This document shows positions 46,820-60,541 of a DNA stretch of 64,000 bases, one piece after another; position 1 is the stretch's first letter, and every line of letters begins with the position of its first letter. The translations under genes and the position numbers were made by a program. The notes below the pieces were generated by a model. That model was not told the origin of the DNA. It was given only the letters and a program-made list of their open reading frames with translations, and ran no database searches. Source of the stretch: Cryptomeria japonica (Eukaryota; Streptophyta; Pinopsida; Cupressales; Cupressaceae); NCBI RefSeq assembly GCF_030272615.1, contig NC_081409.1, forward strand, positions 202,722,449 through 202,786,448, given 5' to 3'.

Positions 46820-49800
46820 CTAGAAAGATCTTGTTTTGAAGAAACAAATCTTGAATCAGGTGGAACAACATCCAGCTATCTCATGACCCTTATAAAGGTG
46901 TAGCTCTAAAATGAATTCTCGAGTTCTCTTTTCCTCAAACTCCCAAATCACAGAAACCAAATTATTGGAAAACAAGCCATATTGAGCTCAAGACACATAG
47001 GGCTCCATCAATGATGCATTCAAGGTTAGATGGTCTAAAATGGATAGTCCAACCTTGCAGCCTTAACCTTTCAGAACACATCCATAAGATAAATTAGAAA
47101 CAACATACAAAGAAGAATCACTGCATAGACACATAAGACACTATAATTATCTTGGGAAAATCCTCAAGAGAAAAACCAATCTCAAAAGACTTGTCCCCAT
47201 TATATTAGATCTTAAAACTTATTACATCTTCCACTAGGGATTTATACATGCTAGGCCATAACCTTGAATTACAATAGTCTCATACATCAACGCCTAAGCA
47301 TAAAATTAGCTTTGAAAGCATATCTAGCTTCTTTAGAACCTATCCCCTACCCTCAACTTTGTTAAACACTTACTTAACCTCTTATTCTAGATCTCCTCTG
47401 CCTTCTTTGCTGTCTTCCAATAATCACAAATCTTACTTACATACAATTTGCATTCGCTTAAGTCGATCCACATCAGCCATAGGTCGACTCTAAATACTAG
47501 ACCTTATTCAACGTGCAGTCAGCCTCCCCTTGGTCATAAATCAATTCTGGACCTAAAATAAAGTCACATGGTTTTTAGGATATACTCTATTGGTTCCAAT
47601 TAAGCTTCACACAATTCGTCTTGTTGGTGCACACTTCCCTTCTCTAGCACACCATTCCGAAAAAATTCCCAATCGACCAACTCACTATGTAGCTACTCTA
47701 CCATACCACCATACCAGGCCCAAAAGCTCCACTTCAAAAACTCTAGATTAGACACACTAGGTATAGACATGCTCCCCTTCCAAATTGAAAATACCAATGA
47801 TCCAATATGGTAGAATGTAGTACTTTGTAACACCCCTCTATGTAGCTTGATGTTTTGTAACAACTAGTCATTGAAATCTTCTAGATGCTCATGCATCAAA
47901 TGACTTATCTCTTGATTCTCATAAAGGCAAAGATCTTGTGAACTCTCTAGAAAACAATTCATAATGAGCTTAACACCAAACCTCTTACTTGTTTCCAAAA
48001 ATAAAACTTTATAATATATGCACATATTTCAAATTTGTTAGCAATAAACAAGGAAAGAAAAAAGGAAGTCAACTAAATAAAACTGAAAATGATTTTCATG
48101 CAAAGTACTATCTCAAAGTGAGAAGCTAGCTTAAGATGATGAAAATCCTCCATCCTTAGGTGCCACTAGTCTCTAAAGTGACCTTGTTACTTTATATAGT
48201 TGATGTCTTAGATGAGACTTTTGAGGCCTCATCAGATGTTGCAAAGATAGCCCCAATTACTATAGTTTGAATGCCACTTGCCTAGGCACTAAAGGAAGTA
48301 CTACAATCTCCAAAAGTCCAATAAAAACAAATAATATATGTGGTAATGACTAAAAATTGACAAAGTGTTGACTGCAACCAATAATGCACCTTTACAATAA
48401 ATATATTTAATGTATTTAGGATGACAATTATCTTTGTGTTTTCATACAGATGAGGAACTCCTACATAAACCTTTATTCCAGTAAGCAGTAATTCTAAATT
48501 TATTTCGTTTTGTATGAAATCATTCTTTTAATTGTCCTTGTTTAAAAAAAAATGATCTTATAAACCATCTTTTACATGCAATAGTATATAAAATAAGATA
48601 TCATCTTCTTCAATATATTTGATTCTAATACCTATTGATTGAAATGTATTAACAATTTTAATTGCTACCAATCTCACTATCCACCATATTGAAATAAAGT
48701 GCATACAAGAAAACAATAAACCCCAAATTTATTTTAAAAAGAAATTCAAATAGACCTTTAGAAATGTGTCTCCCCTAACATCAACAATGAAAAACTATTT
48801 TTTGGTTAGTACAACTGAGTACCAAGAATTTATGCAACTCACCACCATAACGAATGAATCAACTATTCCTACCACCTCTGCACAACGGTCCATGGCCTTA
48901 ACTGATTATACAACTAGATTTCACAAACTCAAGGCGTCCACAAATCTATCTCAAGAACTATGATTGATACACAAAGTAGTCATGTGTGGCCAGCATTATG
49001 ATTCACAAACTCCCAGGTAAGGTCTCAAAAGTTGCATGGACAATCTTCACGTGTGATATAAGGGATGTGAACTTTCTTCACCAAATTGAATGTCTATGTA
49101 GGTGAAAGGTGACACATAGACCACAAAGAAAATGATGATATCTAACAAAGAAAAAGGCACTAACCCAACGTTATAAAATCACCATATCAATAGAAATATT
49201 AATATTGATCATATAAAATCACCTAGCAACAATCACATTCCAAGCAACAACTCACCAAGCAATGACAATACAATTTTTTTTCAGTGACACACCTTCTATT
49301 AATAGACTCAACCAAAACATAAATATTTACTAGTCATTAAATTTAAACGGAGATTCACCATATTAAAACTCATTTCATGATGATTTTGTGTTCAATGTAG
49401 CAAACATAAAGCACCATTATTCCATCTTCCAACACTTCGATCACATGCATATTGATGTGATTCTTTCCTAATAGCCTATTGTTCAAATGGAGTGCCCAAA
49501 AAAGTATTAACCACCTCCTCTATCTTACTTAACATACTTCTCACACTAGTCCACTTCAGTTTTGTTATGTTATAATGCATTTATTATGCATTTGCATAGT
49601 AACTACCAATGCAATAAAGCAAACTATGCGTATGCTAACAATTTTCTCTATATGGTTCACCTATGTGCTTATTTTTCCAATTACATATTCAATTTGAAAT
49701 GTCAAAGAATTAATGACATTACAAGAGCTTGGTAATTAATGCTTATAGAATTATTTGTTTAAAATATTTTTATTGATATTTGAAGAAAAGTTCTATTATT

Positions 49801-52800
49801 TTAATTTACCCTAAAATAATTTCTTGTGTTTTAGAAGGATGACTTAGAATCACATGAAGATCTTGAGGGGAATTTTGTTTGTCATGTTGGTCTAGCTTGT
49901 TTTCTTCATTAATATGATTAAGTGGAGGGTTTAACTTGACTAAAAAAGAAAATTTAACAAATCAAAATCATAAGGAAAAATAATTCAATATTAAGTAGAA
50001 CTATCAAAAAAATAAATAAATTACTTCCTGAATGTTATGTCAATGTTAATGAGGCGGAGATGGCTTTGATTTATCTTATAAATGTGGTTTAAATTTTTTT
50101 GCTTATATTTTGTTACAAATTGAGAAAGCGTAATGAGAAATGGTAGCTCACGATTGCTATTTATTTATTTTCTCTTATGCCATTCACAACAAAAACATGT
50201 TTAGGTTTATATTAACCAAGCCTAAATATGCTCATGTTTAATATGCAATCAAGATATGGTGTGTTATTACTTCAATTCTCTCACGTTATGTGTTTTATAA
50301 TGTATGCTATATTTTATTTTACCTCCAAAATATGTTTTGGCCACTTTTTGGACTCCCATGTTTATGAATACACCACTAATAAACCCTAATTAGGGCCCTA
50401 TACTATTCTTGTTCTAGCATTTAAGCACCCTCTTGTATATTTTTATTGTCCCATGTCATTTGGTGTCAATTTCTCATCTACTATGTCATGACCAATCTTT
50501 ATTACCATTCTCATGTTGTCTTGGATCATATGAATAAGATTTTTCCTCCAAGTCCTATGCAATTTATTTTTATTTGAATAGTGACATTCTATAAGAGGTT
50601 ACATATCACTTAATTACCCGAGCTTCTTAGTCGTGTGGTGATTTTTAACCAACTACTAAGATGATAGTGGCAAGTTAGGTTAGTGAAAAGTGATCATATC
50701 TAGTAGTATAAGGCTATCCATTTTTAGAGGTAAGATATTTTTAAATTGGTGTCCTTTGAAACATTATCAACATGGATTTGGGTCATTGGTTTAGATGGTG
50801 GTATTCATCATGTGGCTCATGGGAGTTCTCTATCATCAATGTGAACTTTTTTCTCTAAGATCAATGAATTATTTGATCAACTTTAGGATTAAATGTGATG
50901 TATTGGTTCTTCATGGTAAAGTGTCAAATGTTCCTTGTGGATTATCTTTGACTAGTTGAAATTTTTATCACGTGTGTTGCTTATTTGATAATATTTTTAA
51001 AGCATATTCAATTTCATCAACTATGTCATGTTTTCATTATTAATTGGTTGTGTTTCAATGGAGAGCATAATTAAGCATTAGTTTATTCTGTTTAATGATG
51101 ATCTAATATGTCCATGTCTTTAGTTTAATGGGCTTGAATTTTCTTAGAGGTAGTATTTTATAAAGTTAGTGTGAAAAGTCTACATGATAATTTCTCATTG
51201 AAGAATTAAAAATGGTGAAATTAGGGGCCTAAAAATTTTCCTATAGCATTTAAGCCCCCACAATTGATCTTCAAAAATTGACCCCAGTTCCCTAATCTTC
51301 ATTCTTTTAAATGAACTTTGTGGCATATGTTTCCATGAATGGCGCAAGGTTTATATAGATGACACAAAAGTGTCCTATTGGGTCATGAGAGCATTGGTTG
51401 AGTCTAAAGCTAATACTTTGGTGCCTCTTCAACAACCTTATACTATAGACAAAGCATGAAGAGCCTCTATTGTTTGATATTAATAATTTTTAATAAATAA
51501 ATGAGTGATATGAAAATAGAATTGTAAAAGTAGGTGGCAAAATTTTTAACTAGGCCTTAGGAAAAGTATGAGGTTGGAGGATTGGTTGATTCAATCAATG
51601 ACATGACAATTATCTATAGAGGAAATTCTAATAAAAAGTAATAGTGTTCTATGTGTAAAGAACATAGTTGGGAAATGATGAATTTTATAGTGAATATTTT
51701 GTGTGTAAGATTTAATATGGAATTAATTCCTTTAGGCATAGGTTTCATTCCAAAATATTGATTATATTTAAGAATACATAAATATAGATTTTTGCAAGAA
51801 GCTTGCACGCATGATTAGGAGAAAACTTCTATAATTCTTGCATAGGGTTTGATCCAATGATGACTTTCCTACCTACAAAAGATGACTAGATGTGATTTTG
51901 TGTAATGTTGAAATGAATCTAATACTTGACTAGATGATTTGTATCCTATTGTACCATAATATTAGACCATGCATTATTTGTGGAAGACATCCATGAAATT
52001 AAGGGCTAGATATAAATATATATTTCAATTTTCTCTATGAGACAAGGGCTAGCCTCTATGTTGCTCTTGGACTCAAACACTAATCTTTTTCCATTTTTAT
52101 GTAAGGGTGTCTATAATTTATTCTAGGGTATATCATATTTTGAGGGATGATTAATATGCTTGTTTGAGTTAGGATAAGGTTACATTCCTTGAAATAATCC
52201 TCTTCATGTTCAAGGTTTCCATGTCTAATTGAAGAGTTTTAGGGAACTTGTATATGTCTCTAAAAACACATTGACTAAAGTAGAAGTAGATTCTTGTTTT
52301 AATGACTAGTTGATCATAATAATGTTTATTAAACCTTTAAAAGTATTTGATCCAAAAACTTATTATAATGACATATGAGATTGGATACTCATGGATTATT
52401 GAAGAAGACCTAATTATTTATTTTATTTTATTTACATGTATGCATACACTTCTTATTGTGTGCTATAAGTCACATAAATCTCTCTTTTAAATTGTTGGAA
52501 TTGTTGACTATATTTTCCAATGCAATAGCGAGTGAGCTTGAATGTCCAAATTTAGTATTTTAGGTCCTTCTAACTTCCATGTTTTAATATTATGACTTTT
52601 TCTTAATCTTTCAAGAACTTGAGTCAAAATATATTAATAGAGAGTAAATGGTTATTTAAGCTTTTAAGGGTTGCACATGAAGTAAGAAAAGTACAAGGCA
52701 ATTTAGCTAAAGAAAACACAATCCAATTTTATATCTTTTATTGCATATTTAACTCATTATTTATCTAATTTGTAAGAGACATGAATTTTAGGTTTCTATA

Positions 52801-53999
52801 ATGGTAAACCAATATATTGAATGTTTAGTGAGAAACTTTTGGACTATTAATATACAAAGGGTATGGTTTGGTTGAAGAAAATTATTGTGCTAGCATTTCT
52901 TTGTTATAGTCTTGTATTTAACCTTTAGGATCAGCCTCTTAACCCTATAGAGAGAAAAATACAAACATTACTCACTCATATCAATTGACCCCTTATTACC
53001 ACAATTTGATAATAATTTAGTCTTATTATTTTGGATCAACATAAGTTCTAAGTTTACGTTTCGAACTATTTTTTAAAGATTGTGAGCTTATAATTTGAGA
53101 GTCAATAGTACTAAAACAAAGCTATAAGGTTTTCTTATAGATTAATAGTTTTTTTACGTTGATCCATTGTAACCTGAACCTATAGATTAACAATATAAAT
53201 ATTAAGATTAATGTGTGTATATAGATGCACACATACTCACTATGAGATAGAAAATGTATATTTTTATATTTCTTTTTTATTTCTACCCTTAATAATATAT
53301 ATTTTTTTATTTGTACATATAATTGTTAGATTATTGAAACTGTTAAGAGATTATAACACTTGCAAAATTTGATGTTACATGTTGGGAAGGAAAAAAAATG
53401 TTTTATAAAATATTGACTGGAATTATATTAACCACAATGTTCATAATGCATATCCATTATTCGAACAATATTATGTCCAAATATAAGTTCTCTCTATATA
53501 TCTAGAGGAGAACAAACTGTAGACATACTACATGAGCAGAATTCATACTAACCCTGAGTCGTCTAGGCAGCACAGGAGCATATTTTACAGAAAATTAAAT
53601 CTGTAACATCTACAGGATTGAAGCAAGTTCTGTGGTTTAGTGTCTTATTTCTCCACCATTAATGTAATGCACACAAAAGAAATACATAAAAACCACTGAC
53701 ATGAAAGGACATGGAGTCCTAATGAAAAATATTGGAAAGAAAAAATAACTGCAGTGGATTTAAGTTGCCAGATCGTATTCTGTTACTTGTTACTAATTGT
53801 TGAGAAATTAATGTTCTCCTCATGCGAATTGGGAGAAATTACTAAATATTCCAACAGTTTGAGACGCGTGCTACATTTAAGTATACATACAATAACATTA
53901 AGTAAGAAGATGATATGCTGTACTTCAATTTCCATTGAAACACAAGATGCTTCAAATGCGGAATATTACTTGTAATATTTACACAAGTAGTGTATGTTA
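46820..53999. other. Long intergenic region, no gene recognised
   Basis: AT-rich throughout. I see no exon-like coding stretch, RNA gene or paired LTRs. A short frame at 48766-48963 (TEYQEFMQLTT...) faintly recalls the linker between gag and protease of some copia elements, but flanking domains are absent. The region is probably made of decayed repeats beyond recognition by eye. Confidence 0.45.
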
Positions 54000-54286
54000 C
54001 TGATATAAATCAGTTTATAGCCTCTAATCTCTGACTACAAGGTGGAGGCTTAAGCATTTCATGCCGCCTATCTGTTAAACATTAGCCTTTCTATTCTCAA
54101 ATTCTAGCCTCTAGAAACTGAATAAAAGCACACAAACATAAAAGCAGACTAAAAGGAGACCCAAAGAAGATAAGTTACAGTAGCTGCAATGAAGAAAAAG
54201 GAGAGGAATAATAGCAGTAGGGCACATTATGAAGAATAAAAAGTCAAGAATATGAGTGTTGAGAGTAAATGGTAGAAATGATGAGT

Positions 54287-54832
54287 TCAGTTGGTGTGAT
54301 GCATCATGTGACGCTGTTGATGATCGGAAGCTGCAGCCTCACCTGATGATGATGACGGGTGTAGCGTCATTTCCAGCAGGGACTCTCTCAATTGCTCTGC
54401 TTGAATTATTTCTTTGTCCCTCATCTGCAACCACAAAATTTGTCAGAAAAATGATTTTTAAGACCAGTGGCGAAATTGATAAATTAATTTGTTTGTATGA
54501 TGGTTTTAAGTAACAGAAGCACACCTCTGCGTTGAACACATTCAGAACCAGGCCTCTGAAGGAAGTGATATTGGCGTTCAAAATGTCAAGCCCTAATCTA
54601 TCCATTGCTTGCATCAGTCTAACAAAACCACCATCTCGCTTCTCACTGAATATTCTCAGGTTGAAAACGTGTGTATCCACCTGGCTTACATCAATCTGTA
54701 CCACCCAACAAGAAACTCTACTCGTCATCAATGAATTGAACATTTTAATGAGTTTCATCATGACTCTTCAGGAGCAAATTGGGCAGAAGCACTCAACTAT
54801 GTGAGGATAATATTATTTAGTATTCAAACATA

Positions 54833-54869
<37 letters not shown>

Positions 54870-57800
54870 GGCTGTGCTTAAAAAATATCTGGAATAATTT
54901 TTCTCTATTGGATCCTTAAAAACTCTATTTTGTCTTACAGAAAAACAGCATATTATACAATATAACAAATATAAGCATATTTAGCGTTGAGTTGCATGCC
55001 AGGTAAGCCATACAAAAAATGGTGTTAAATTTCTTATTGAGAATGTATCTCACAGAAAACAGAAAACAAATACAATTTTTTATTTGTTCACTTAGTTACG
55101 ATGAACAATTTTAGTTGATTCAGTGTTTGTATAATATAACAAATGGAATCTAAGTATTTTACCTGCATTGTATGAACCATCTCTTCTGTGGGCTCATTCA
55201 CTGTGGGTTTAGTGACATCTGACTTCGCTGAGCATCTTGCAAGGGTTTCCTCTTCTATAGTCTGTTGCACACCATTTTCGAAATTAGGAGAGCTAGGGTT
55301 GGCCGCTTGCATGTCCATTTCGTTTAGTTCCTCCTGCAGTTCTTTCACCTGTTGCTGCAGTTGCTTGATATAATCAATAGCATCCCCCAATATAGAGGCC
55401 CTATCCATCTGCCCACAAACAAACTTTTCCTTTAAACAACCAACTACATAGTGATAAAGATATAGGGACAATTGCACATTAACAAAGAGCAAACTTTTGA
55501 TAGCCTAAGATCAAAACTGAACATCCTTTATCAAGATTTTCCTTCTGCACTTAAATTATTATGTTTCTTGTTGGTAAAGTTTCAAATACAATATATTTTC
55601 AAACAGTTTTTATAGAATTCAATACAATATAAATACCCATTAGTCCTAAACCAAATTTTTATTGAAAAATTCAAACCCCCATACAAACAATTTTTGATAG
55701 GATAAACCATATCTTAATTGGGCGCCTAAAAGTAAACAGGTAGTGCATTGTTTGTTATTTTGGATTTTTGTAAACCATATCTTAATTGGGCGCCCAAAAG
55801 TAAACAGGTAGTGCATTGTTTGTTATCTTGGATTCTGGGTGTTTAAAAACAAACAACTCACCAGCTCTTTAAGCTTTAAAAATTTAGTCATTAGTGGTAT
55901 TTCATCCATCACATTATAGAAACATAATTGCCTTTACGTAGTGAAGAAGAGAAAACTCCATGGAATTCGATTGAGATTGCTTGAACAAGATAAACATAGG
56001 TTCTTAAAGCATCGTGACTGTAATTTATGAAGTAGAGTAGATTATAGAAACAAGAGTACCTTGGTGATCTTGGGGACTAGGGCACGCAAGGCATAGAGCC
56101 GTTCATTGAGCTTCTTCCTCCTTTTTCTTTCAGCTACAAGATTTTTGGAGAGATGTCTTCTTCCGGAACGACCAACCACTTTCTGATCGTCAACATCATC
56201 CTCCATCTGATCGCTGCAGTCTGAGGAATCTGCTCGTATAAATTCGTGCTTCACCTCTTTATCATGGTTTTCCTTAGAGAGCTGAGAACTGGTCCTCATG
56301 ATGGGTATATGTAAGCTTGCAGCAGCAGCCTGAATATTGTTATTGTCTTGTTGTAATGGGTGATCGTTGGTGGGTTTATCCGAATGATTGATGGAGTCAG
56401 CAGAGCCTTCAAAGTAGTCGTTCTTGAGGGGCTTGTTATTATTACTATCTTGCAGTTGTTGACCGAGAAAGTTGAGATGAATGGACAGTTGGGACTCTGA
56501 TAAAGCCCTGTCAGCAGCCGAGGAGTCCCAAGGCACCGAAGAATCTGTCGCTGTTACAGGGAGCCAAGGCAACGTACTAGCAGTTTCACTCACGGATCCA
56601 AATCCCCCGCCTGCTGACCCTGACACGCCGAACAAATTGTTGGACTCTGCAAACATTTGGGGAAGCCACAGATCGAATTCTGTCAATACAAATTGTACTA
56701 GAGATGCGTTCTCTGCTACCTGCGAGAGTGTAAAACTGCATTAAATTCACATAAAGTTAAAGTATAACGAGAATATATAGGAGGCTAGTACGTTTCTAGG
56801 TTTTGAAGGCTTACAGGTTTGCAAACAAAGAGCTCTACAAGGCCGTTCCTGACAGGGATGAGGACTTTAGTTTGCACTGCGTCCTGACAATGAAATCAAG
56901 TAAGGCTGATGAGAATAATCACGGGCTGGAACTATTGTCTTTTTGTTTAAGGACAGAAGAAACTCACCTGTCCAGCGTTAGGGTCTGCAATGTTCGGAAA
57001 GTTCATCCACCTCGGTTGCCCTGATAAGAACACCTGTCCTTGAATCCTGGAGGAGAGTTAACATGAAATTAGAATTTGAAACCTCCCATTTCCAAAGAAA
57101 GTATAAATACCCACTGCTATAGGTGAAATGATAGGAATTTGTTAGGGAAAACGGTGAAGGTGATACCAAACTGTTTGAATGATAAACTGGGTTATTTTTG
57201 TATTCTACTATGCCCGATTATGTCCTATATAGAGATTAAAACAGTGGCATTCATAGCTATCTCTTGTAGGTTATACGTGGTGCTTATTGCAGCTAATTGT
57301 ACAGTCCAGTACATTTATGTATCAGGTTGGGTATTCCCAATGCCACCGGACAATCAAAACCACATCATTCTTAGTAGTAATACAATGATCACATGTTTTG
57401 ACCATGGCAAACTAAACATGTATGTTAAACGTTTCCCTGCGTTTCAGTCGCTTCCTTACAGTCACCACACATTTCCTACGTAATAATATGTTCCACTAAC
57501 CATAAGGAAATTTATATTATGGATATAGAACATTAATAGAACAGTAAATTTCCACCTACGAGAGCTCCTACTAGGCCTCGGATGGAGAGACTTCTAATGG
57601 CAATGACCTAAAACATGATAAGATTCTTCATTCTAAATGGTAAAACAAAATTACAAAAAATGAGCGTTCAATTTCAGTTTTCAGTAGGATGAATTTGTAA
57701 GGAAGAAGAAAGGACTAGTTTCAAAAAGCAGAAAACTTACATAAACTTAAAGCTCCAGGAATGAAGGTTGCTAGGGCAACTGGGAAGAACAATGCTTGGA

Positions 57801-58972
57801 GAATCATGGGTAGCAACTAACAGACTTAAATCGATGTATTTTGAACTGTCAAAAGATACATCTCTACCAAGGAATATAAACCTGTCAATTTATAGGTTCA
57901 TCATGAAGTGTGAAATCGACCATGTTCTTTTTCCGTCCCGACAAATTGTCCAAATCTGTAACAGCCTCTGGTCTCGATATCGCAGAAATCTTGATTATTC
58001 CAAGTACATTTTGCCTTACTCTCTCTGTCTCTATCTGCAGCTTGACGTGAAACTAAGGTTCATGAGTTTGACGGTCAATCTGGATTTCCAATAGTGGTTT
58101 GGGCAAATATTTTAATTTAATTTTTTTTAAGAATAAGCATACTGAATTTTCTAACAACCCTTTCGAAAACACTAATCATCACGAATAATAATCGACCTCC
58201 TTCATAATGTGTACTCTTCAGTACACCCGTTTTATGTTCCCTCTGGGCTGAGCCATTTGTAACGAACTGAACTAGGACTCCAAGCGTATCAGATACGATA
58301 CGCAGTTCTAAAAACGAGGTCATATGGCGTTAGCTAATTACTTTGCTTTAAATCGAGCTTTAGGTCAGATTCCGATGATTGACCTTTTAGGAAACTCAAA
58401 AACTAATGCTGGAGATGGACTGGCGGTGGCTCTATTAAATGCATTTAAACATTAGGGTTAAATATTTGTTGAAGCTTTTGATGCATCGATATTTTCATTA
58501 ATTCGCGAGGATCTCGTCAAAGATGCATAATTGGAAAGTTTTAATTACCCTGCGTCTAATGGAATTGAGGAAGGAAAGTCTGCCAAGAGGTCGCATGCTG
58601 TAGTTCTGGGATGTTGAACCGTCAAATCCCGGCACCCGCATCCTTCAAAATAACGAGGTGAAAAGAAAACGTGTGATTCTGACAAAGGATTTTGAAATCC
58701 CTGACCCGATTGATCTGCACCACTACAACAGCAACCGATCCATTCCAGGCACCTGCACAAATCGAATATTGCAAATAATCACATTCTTGAATTCTATCAA
58801 TTTAAAGCAAACAAATTTTGTTTTATTTCATACCGATGAATAGACTTGAACTAGAATTTATTTCATACCGTTGATCATCGCTGATATTCCAGTAAATGAG
58901 ATAATCCCAGCGTTTCGCTCCAACCAGAGAACGCAGCCGTTCTTGCGGTCCCAAGTGGAATGCCTTTGACAT
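54287..58972 (-). CDS. AMS: AMS-like bHLH transcription factor, 8 exons, 556 residues
   Basis: Exons in transcription order: 58972-58869, 58752-58549, 57046-56968, 56883-56815, 56719-56060, 55408-55163, 54695-54525, 54424-54287. All seven introns have GT...AG, the phases join without a break, and the stop is TGA. The N-terminal MYC-type domain (residues about 10-152) has LVGAKRWDYLIYW, WIGCCCSG, HPRTTACDLL, SIPLDAG and TKVLIPVRNGLVELF. An acidic DSSDCSDQMEDD linker precedes the bHLH (about 340-390; basic residues E349, R350, R352 and R353 in NLVAERKRRKKLN; helix 2 starts MDRASILGDAIDYIK). The C-terminal ACT-like domain spans about 455-535. This order, the DCSDQ linker and the length (Arabidopsis AMS is 571 residues) identify the AMS subgroup, nuclear regulators of tapetum and pollen-wall genes. 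An in-frame TAA lies about 45 nt upstream of the ATG. Orthology is inferred from motifs, not a tree. Confidence 0.92.
54834..54867. repeat. (TA)n microsatellite in intron 6 of the AMS-like gene
   Basis: A TA run of about 17 units between exons 7 and 6 (intron 54696-55162). Confidence 0.9.
55703..55838. repeat. 68-bp tandem duplication in intron 5 of the AMS-like gene
   Basis: Two adjacent near-identical copies (55703-55770 and 55771-55838), both containing ATATCTTAATTGGGCGCC and GTAAACAGGTAGTGCATTG. They differ at only a few bases, so the duplication is recent. Confidence 0.9.
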
Positions 58973-60340
58973 GTTCACTGACCCGTTCCTGCGCGTCCAC
59001 GCAATTATAACTTAGAAAACTCGTTTTTGAGCTGGAAATTCAAATTAGGGACACGGGAACAAAAATTATCCTTGAATGTAAAGCTTCTTGTCTGGATTCA
59101 ATATTTTAGATAAAATTGTGATCTTTTGTTTGTTTTCATAATATATCACGGAGTATAATCTGATCTAATATGCTGATAAAATCAAATTTCATACAGCTTT
59201 TAAAAAAATATAAAATCATAACTACAAAAATGCTTATTTGAGGCCAAAATTCCAAACTACAGACACGGGAACAAAAACAACCCTGAAATGTAGAGATTTT
59301 TGGTTTAAACTTTTTGTGTTTTGATTTTATCAGGATATTAAATCCTACTCAATATTTTTTTCTCATCCTAATAATGGATCAAGTAATATAATTTAACCTA
59401 AAATGTAGATAAAATTTAATTATACAGTTTTTTTTACTCCAAAAACATGTACATTAAAAATCATCGTCTCATTTTGTAAAATATACAGTCAATTACAGGG
59501 TTGAAGATGTCGAACTGCAATTAGATATTAAAGAAATAAATTAGGTGAAACTGTAACAAGCAAGCTAGCAAAACAGTTCAATCACAGAGAAACCTGATAA
59601 GACAATAATAAAACACCTACTCCTAATGAATTTATAAAAAATCATATGAAGTTAGAAAAGGACAAGTCAGTTGGATCCATGAAGATACAAAATTATGGAG
59701 TATTAAAGATTCACGAATTCAAATCTCTGTATCTCCAGAGCAAATGGACATGAACAAAAAATGTTTTCATCATAAAGCAGGCTACCAAAATGCTTTGGTT
59801 ACAAAAGAGCTGATAGTAGAAAATCCTAACACATGCACGAGAAATCTTAGACTCGCCTTTTAACTAGTTACGGAGGATTAAAGGCTCAGGATTTCGAATC
59901 TTCGTATCTCCAGAGCAAATGTTAAAGGGTCAGGAATTCCAATCTTCGCATCTCTAGAGCAAAAGGGGATGAATATCTTCATCATAAGATTTGTAATATG
60001 CAGATTACCAGAACGCCTTGGTTACAAAGAGAGCTGATAGTTATATAGTAGAATACCCTAATATGCACATGAGAAATCCTAGGTTCGCCTCTCAACCGAT
60101 CTTTGAAAACTACGTCAAATTCCAAAAGAAAGGTCTGGCTGGATCAAGAAAATATAAAGTTATGGAGGATAATTGGGGGAAAGCATTCAATTCTCCGTAT
60201 CTACAGAGCCAAGGGGCATGAATCAAGAATCAAGACTAAAAAATATCTTGCTATTAAAAATATACCGCGTTTACGGAAATCTGGCTCGGACATGAGCCGA
60301 TTATAGTAATTCGGGTCGAGCTTTTATAAACTCTCACTTT
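58973..60340 (-). promoter_or_regulatory. Upstream region of the AMS-like gene with two diverged duplications
   Basis: This is the putative promoter side of the minus-strand gene. A TTATAATT box lies only about 30 bp before the ATG, too close for a normal leader, so I do not name a TATA box. Two duplications are visible: 59020-59230 versus 59235-59460 (both carry GACACGGGAACAAAAA), and 59700-59870 versus 59885-60110 (GGTTACAAA-GAGCTGATAG in both). No coding sequence is seen. Regulatory function is inference from position only. Confidence 0.45.
59715..60216. repeat. Four copies of a roughly 30-bp motif upstream of the AMS-like gene
   Basis: Copies start near 59715, 59891, 59934 and 60185 and share AATCTTCGTATCTCCAGAGC with a few substitutions. 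They lie within a larger tandem duplication. Confidence 0.75.
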
Positions 60341-60528
60341 AACCTTTTTCCAATCAGGGTTTGGACTTATCATCGCTGGAGCAGGGGGCTTTCTGGACAA
60401 AGCGCTCAGAATTTCATGTTCTTAATTGTGCGGTGCGCGAGAATCACAAGGGGAAAGAACAGAATTTGCCGTATCAGACACCTGTGGGCCCGAACTGACC
60501 TCGGGACGGACCCAAGGACAATAAATTA

Positions 60529-60541
60529 GAATATTCTCGAA
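60529..60541 (+). promoter_or_regulatory. Perfect three-unit heat-shock-type element
   Basis: GAATATTCTCGAA fits GAAnnTTCnnGAA, the binding pattern of heat shock factors. It lies about 210 bp upstream of the small open frame at 60752 in a locally GC-rich, low-repeat stretch. Chance occurrence is possible. Confidence 0.45.

Noticed and set aside
48766-48963. Possible copia gag-protease linker
   Set aside because: Similarity is faint (TEYQEFMQLTT) and no flanking gag, protease or LTR is visible.
55188-55373. Plus-strand open frame rich in Ser and Cys
   Set aside because: It is the antisense shadow of exon 6 of the AMS-like gene.
57740-57900. Possible extra exon in intron 2 of the AMS-like gene (minus frame with GRDVSFDSSKYIDLS)
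   Set aside because: It has acceptor- and donor-like ends, but no match to AMS-type proteins. Exons 2 and 3 join in phase without it.
58990-59015. TTATAATT as TATA box of the AMS-like gene
   Set aside because: It lies only about 30 bp before the start codon, leaving no room for a normal 5' leader; transcript data would be needed.
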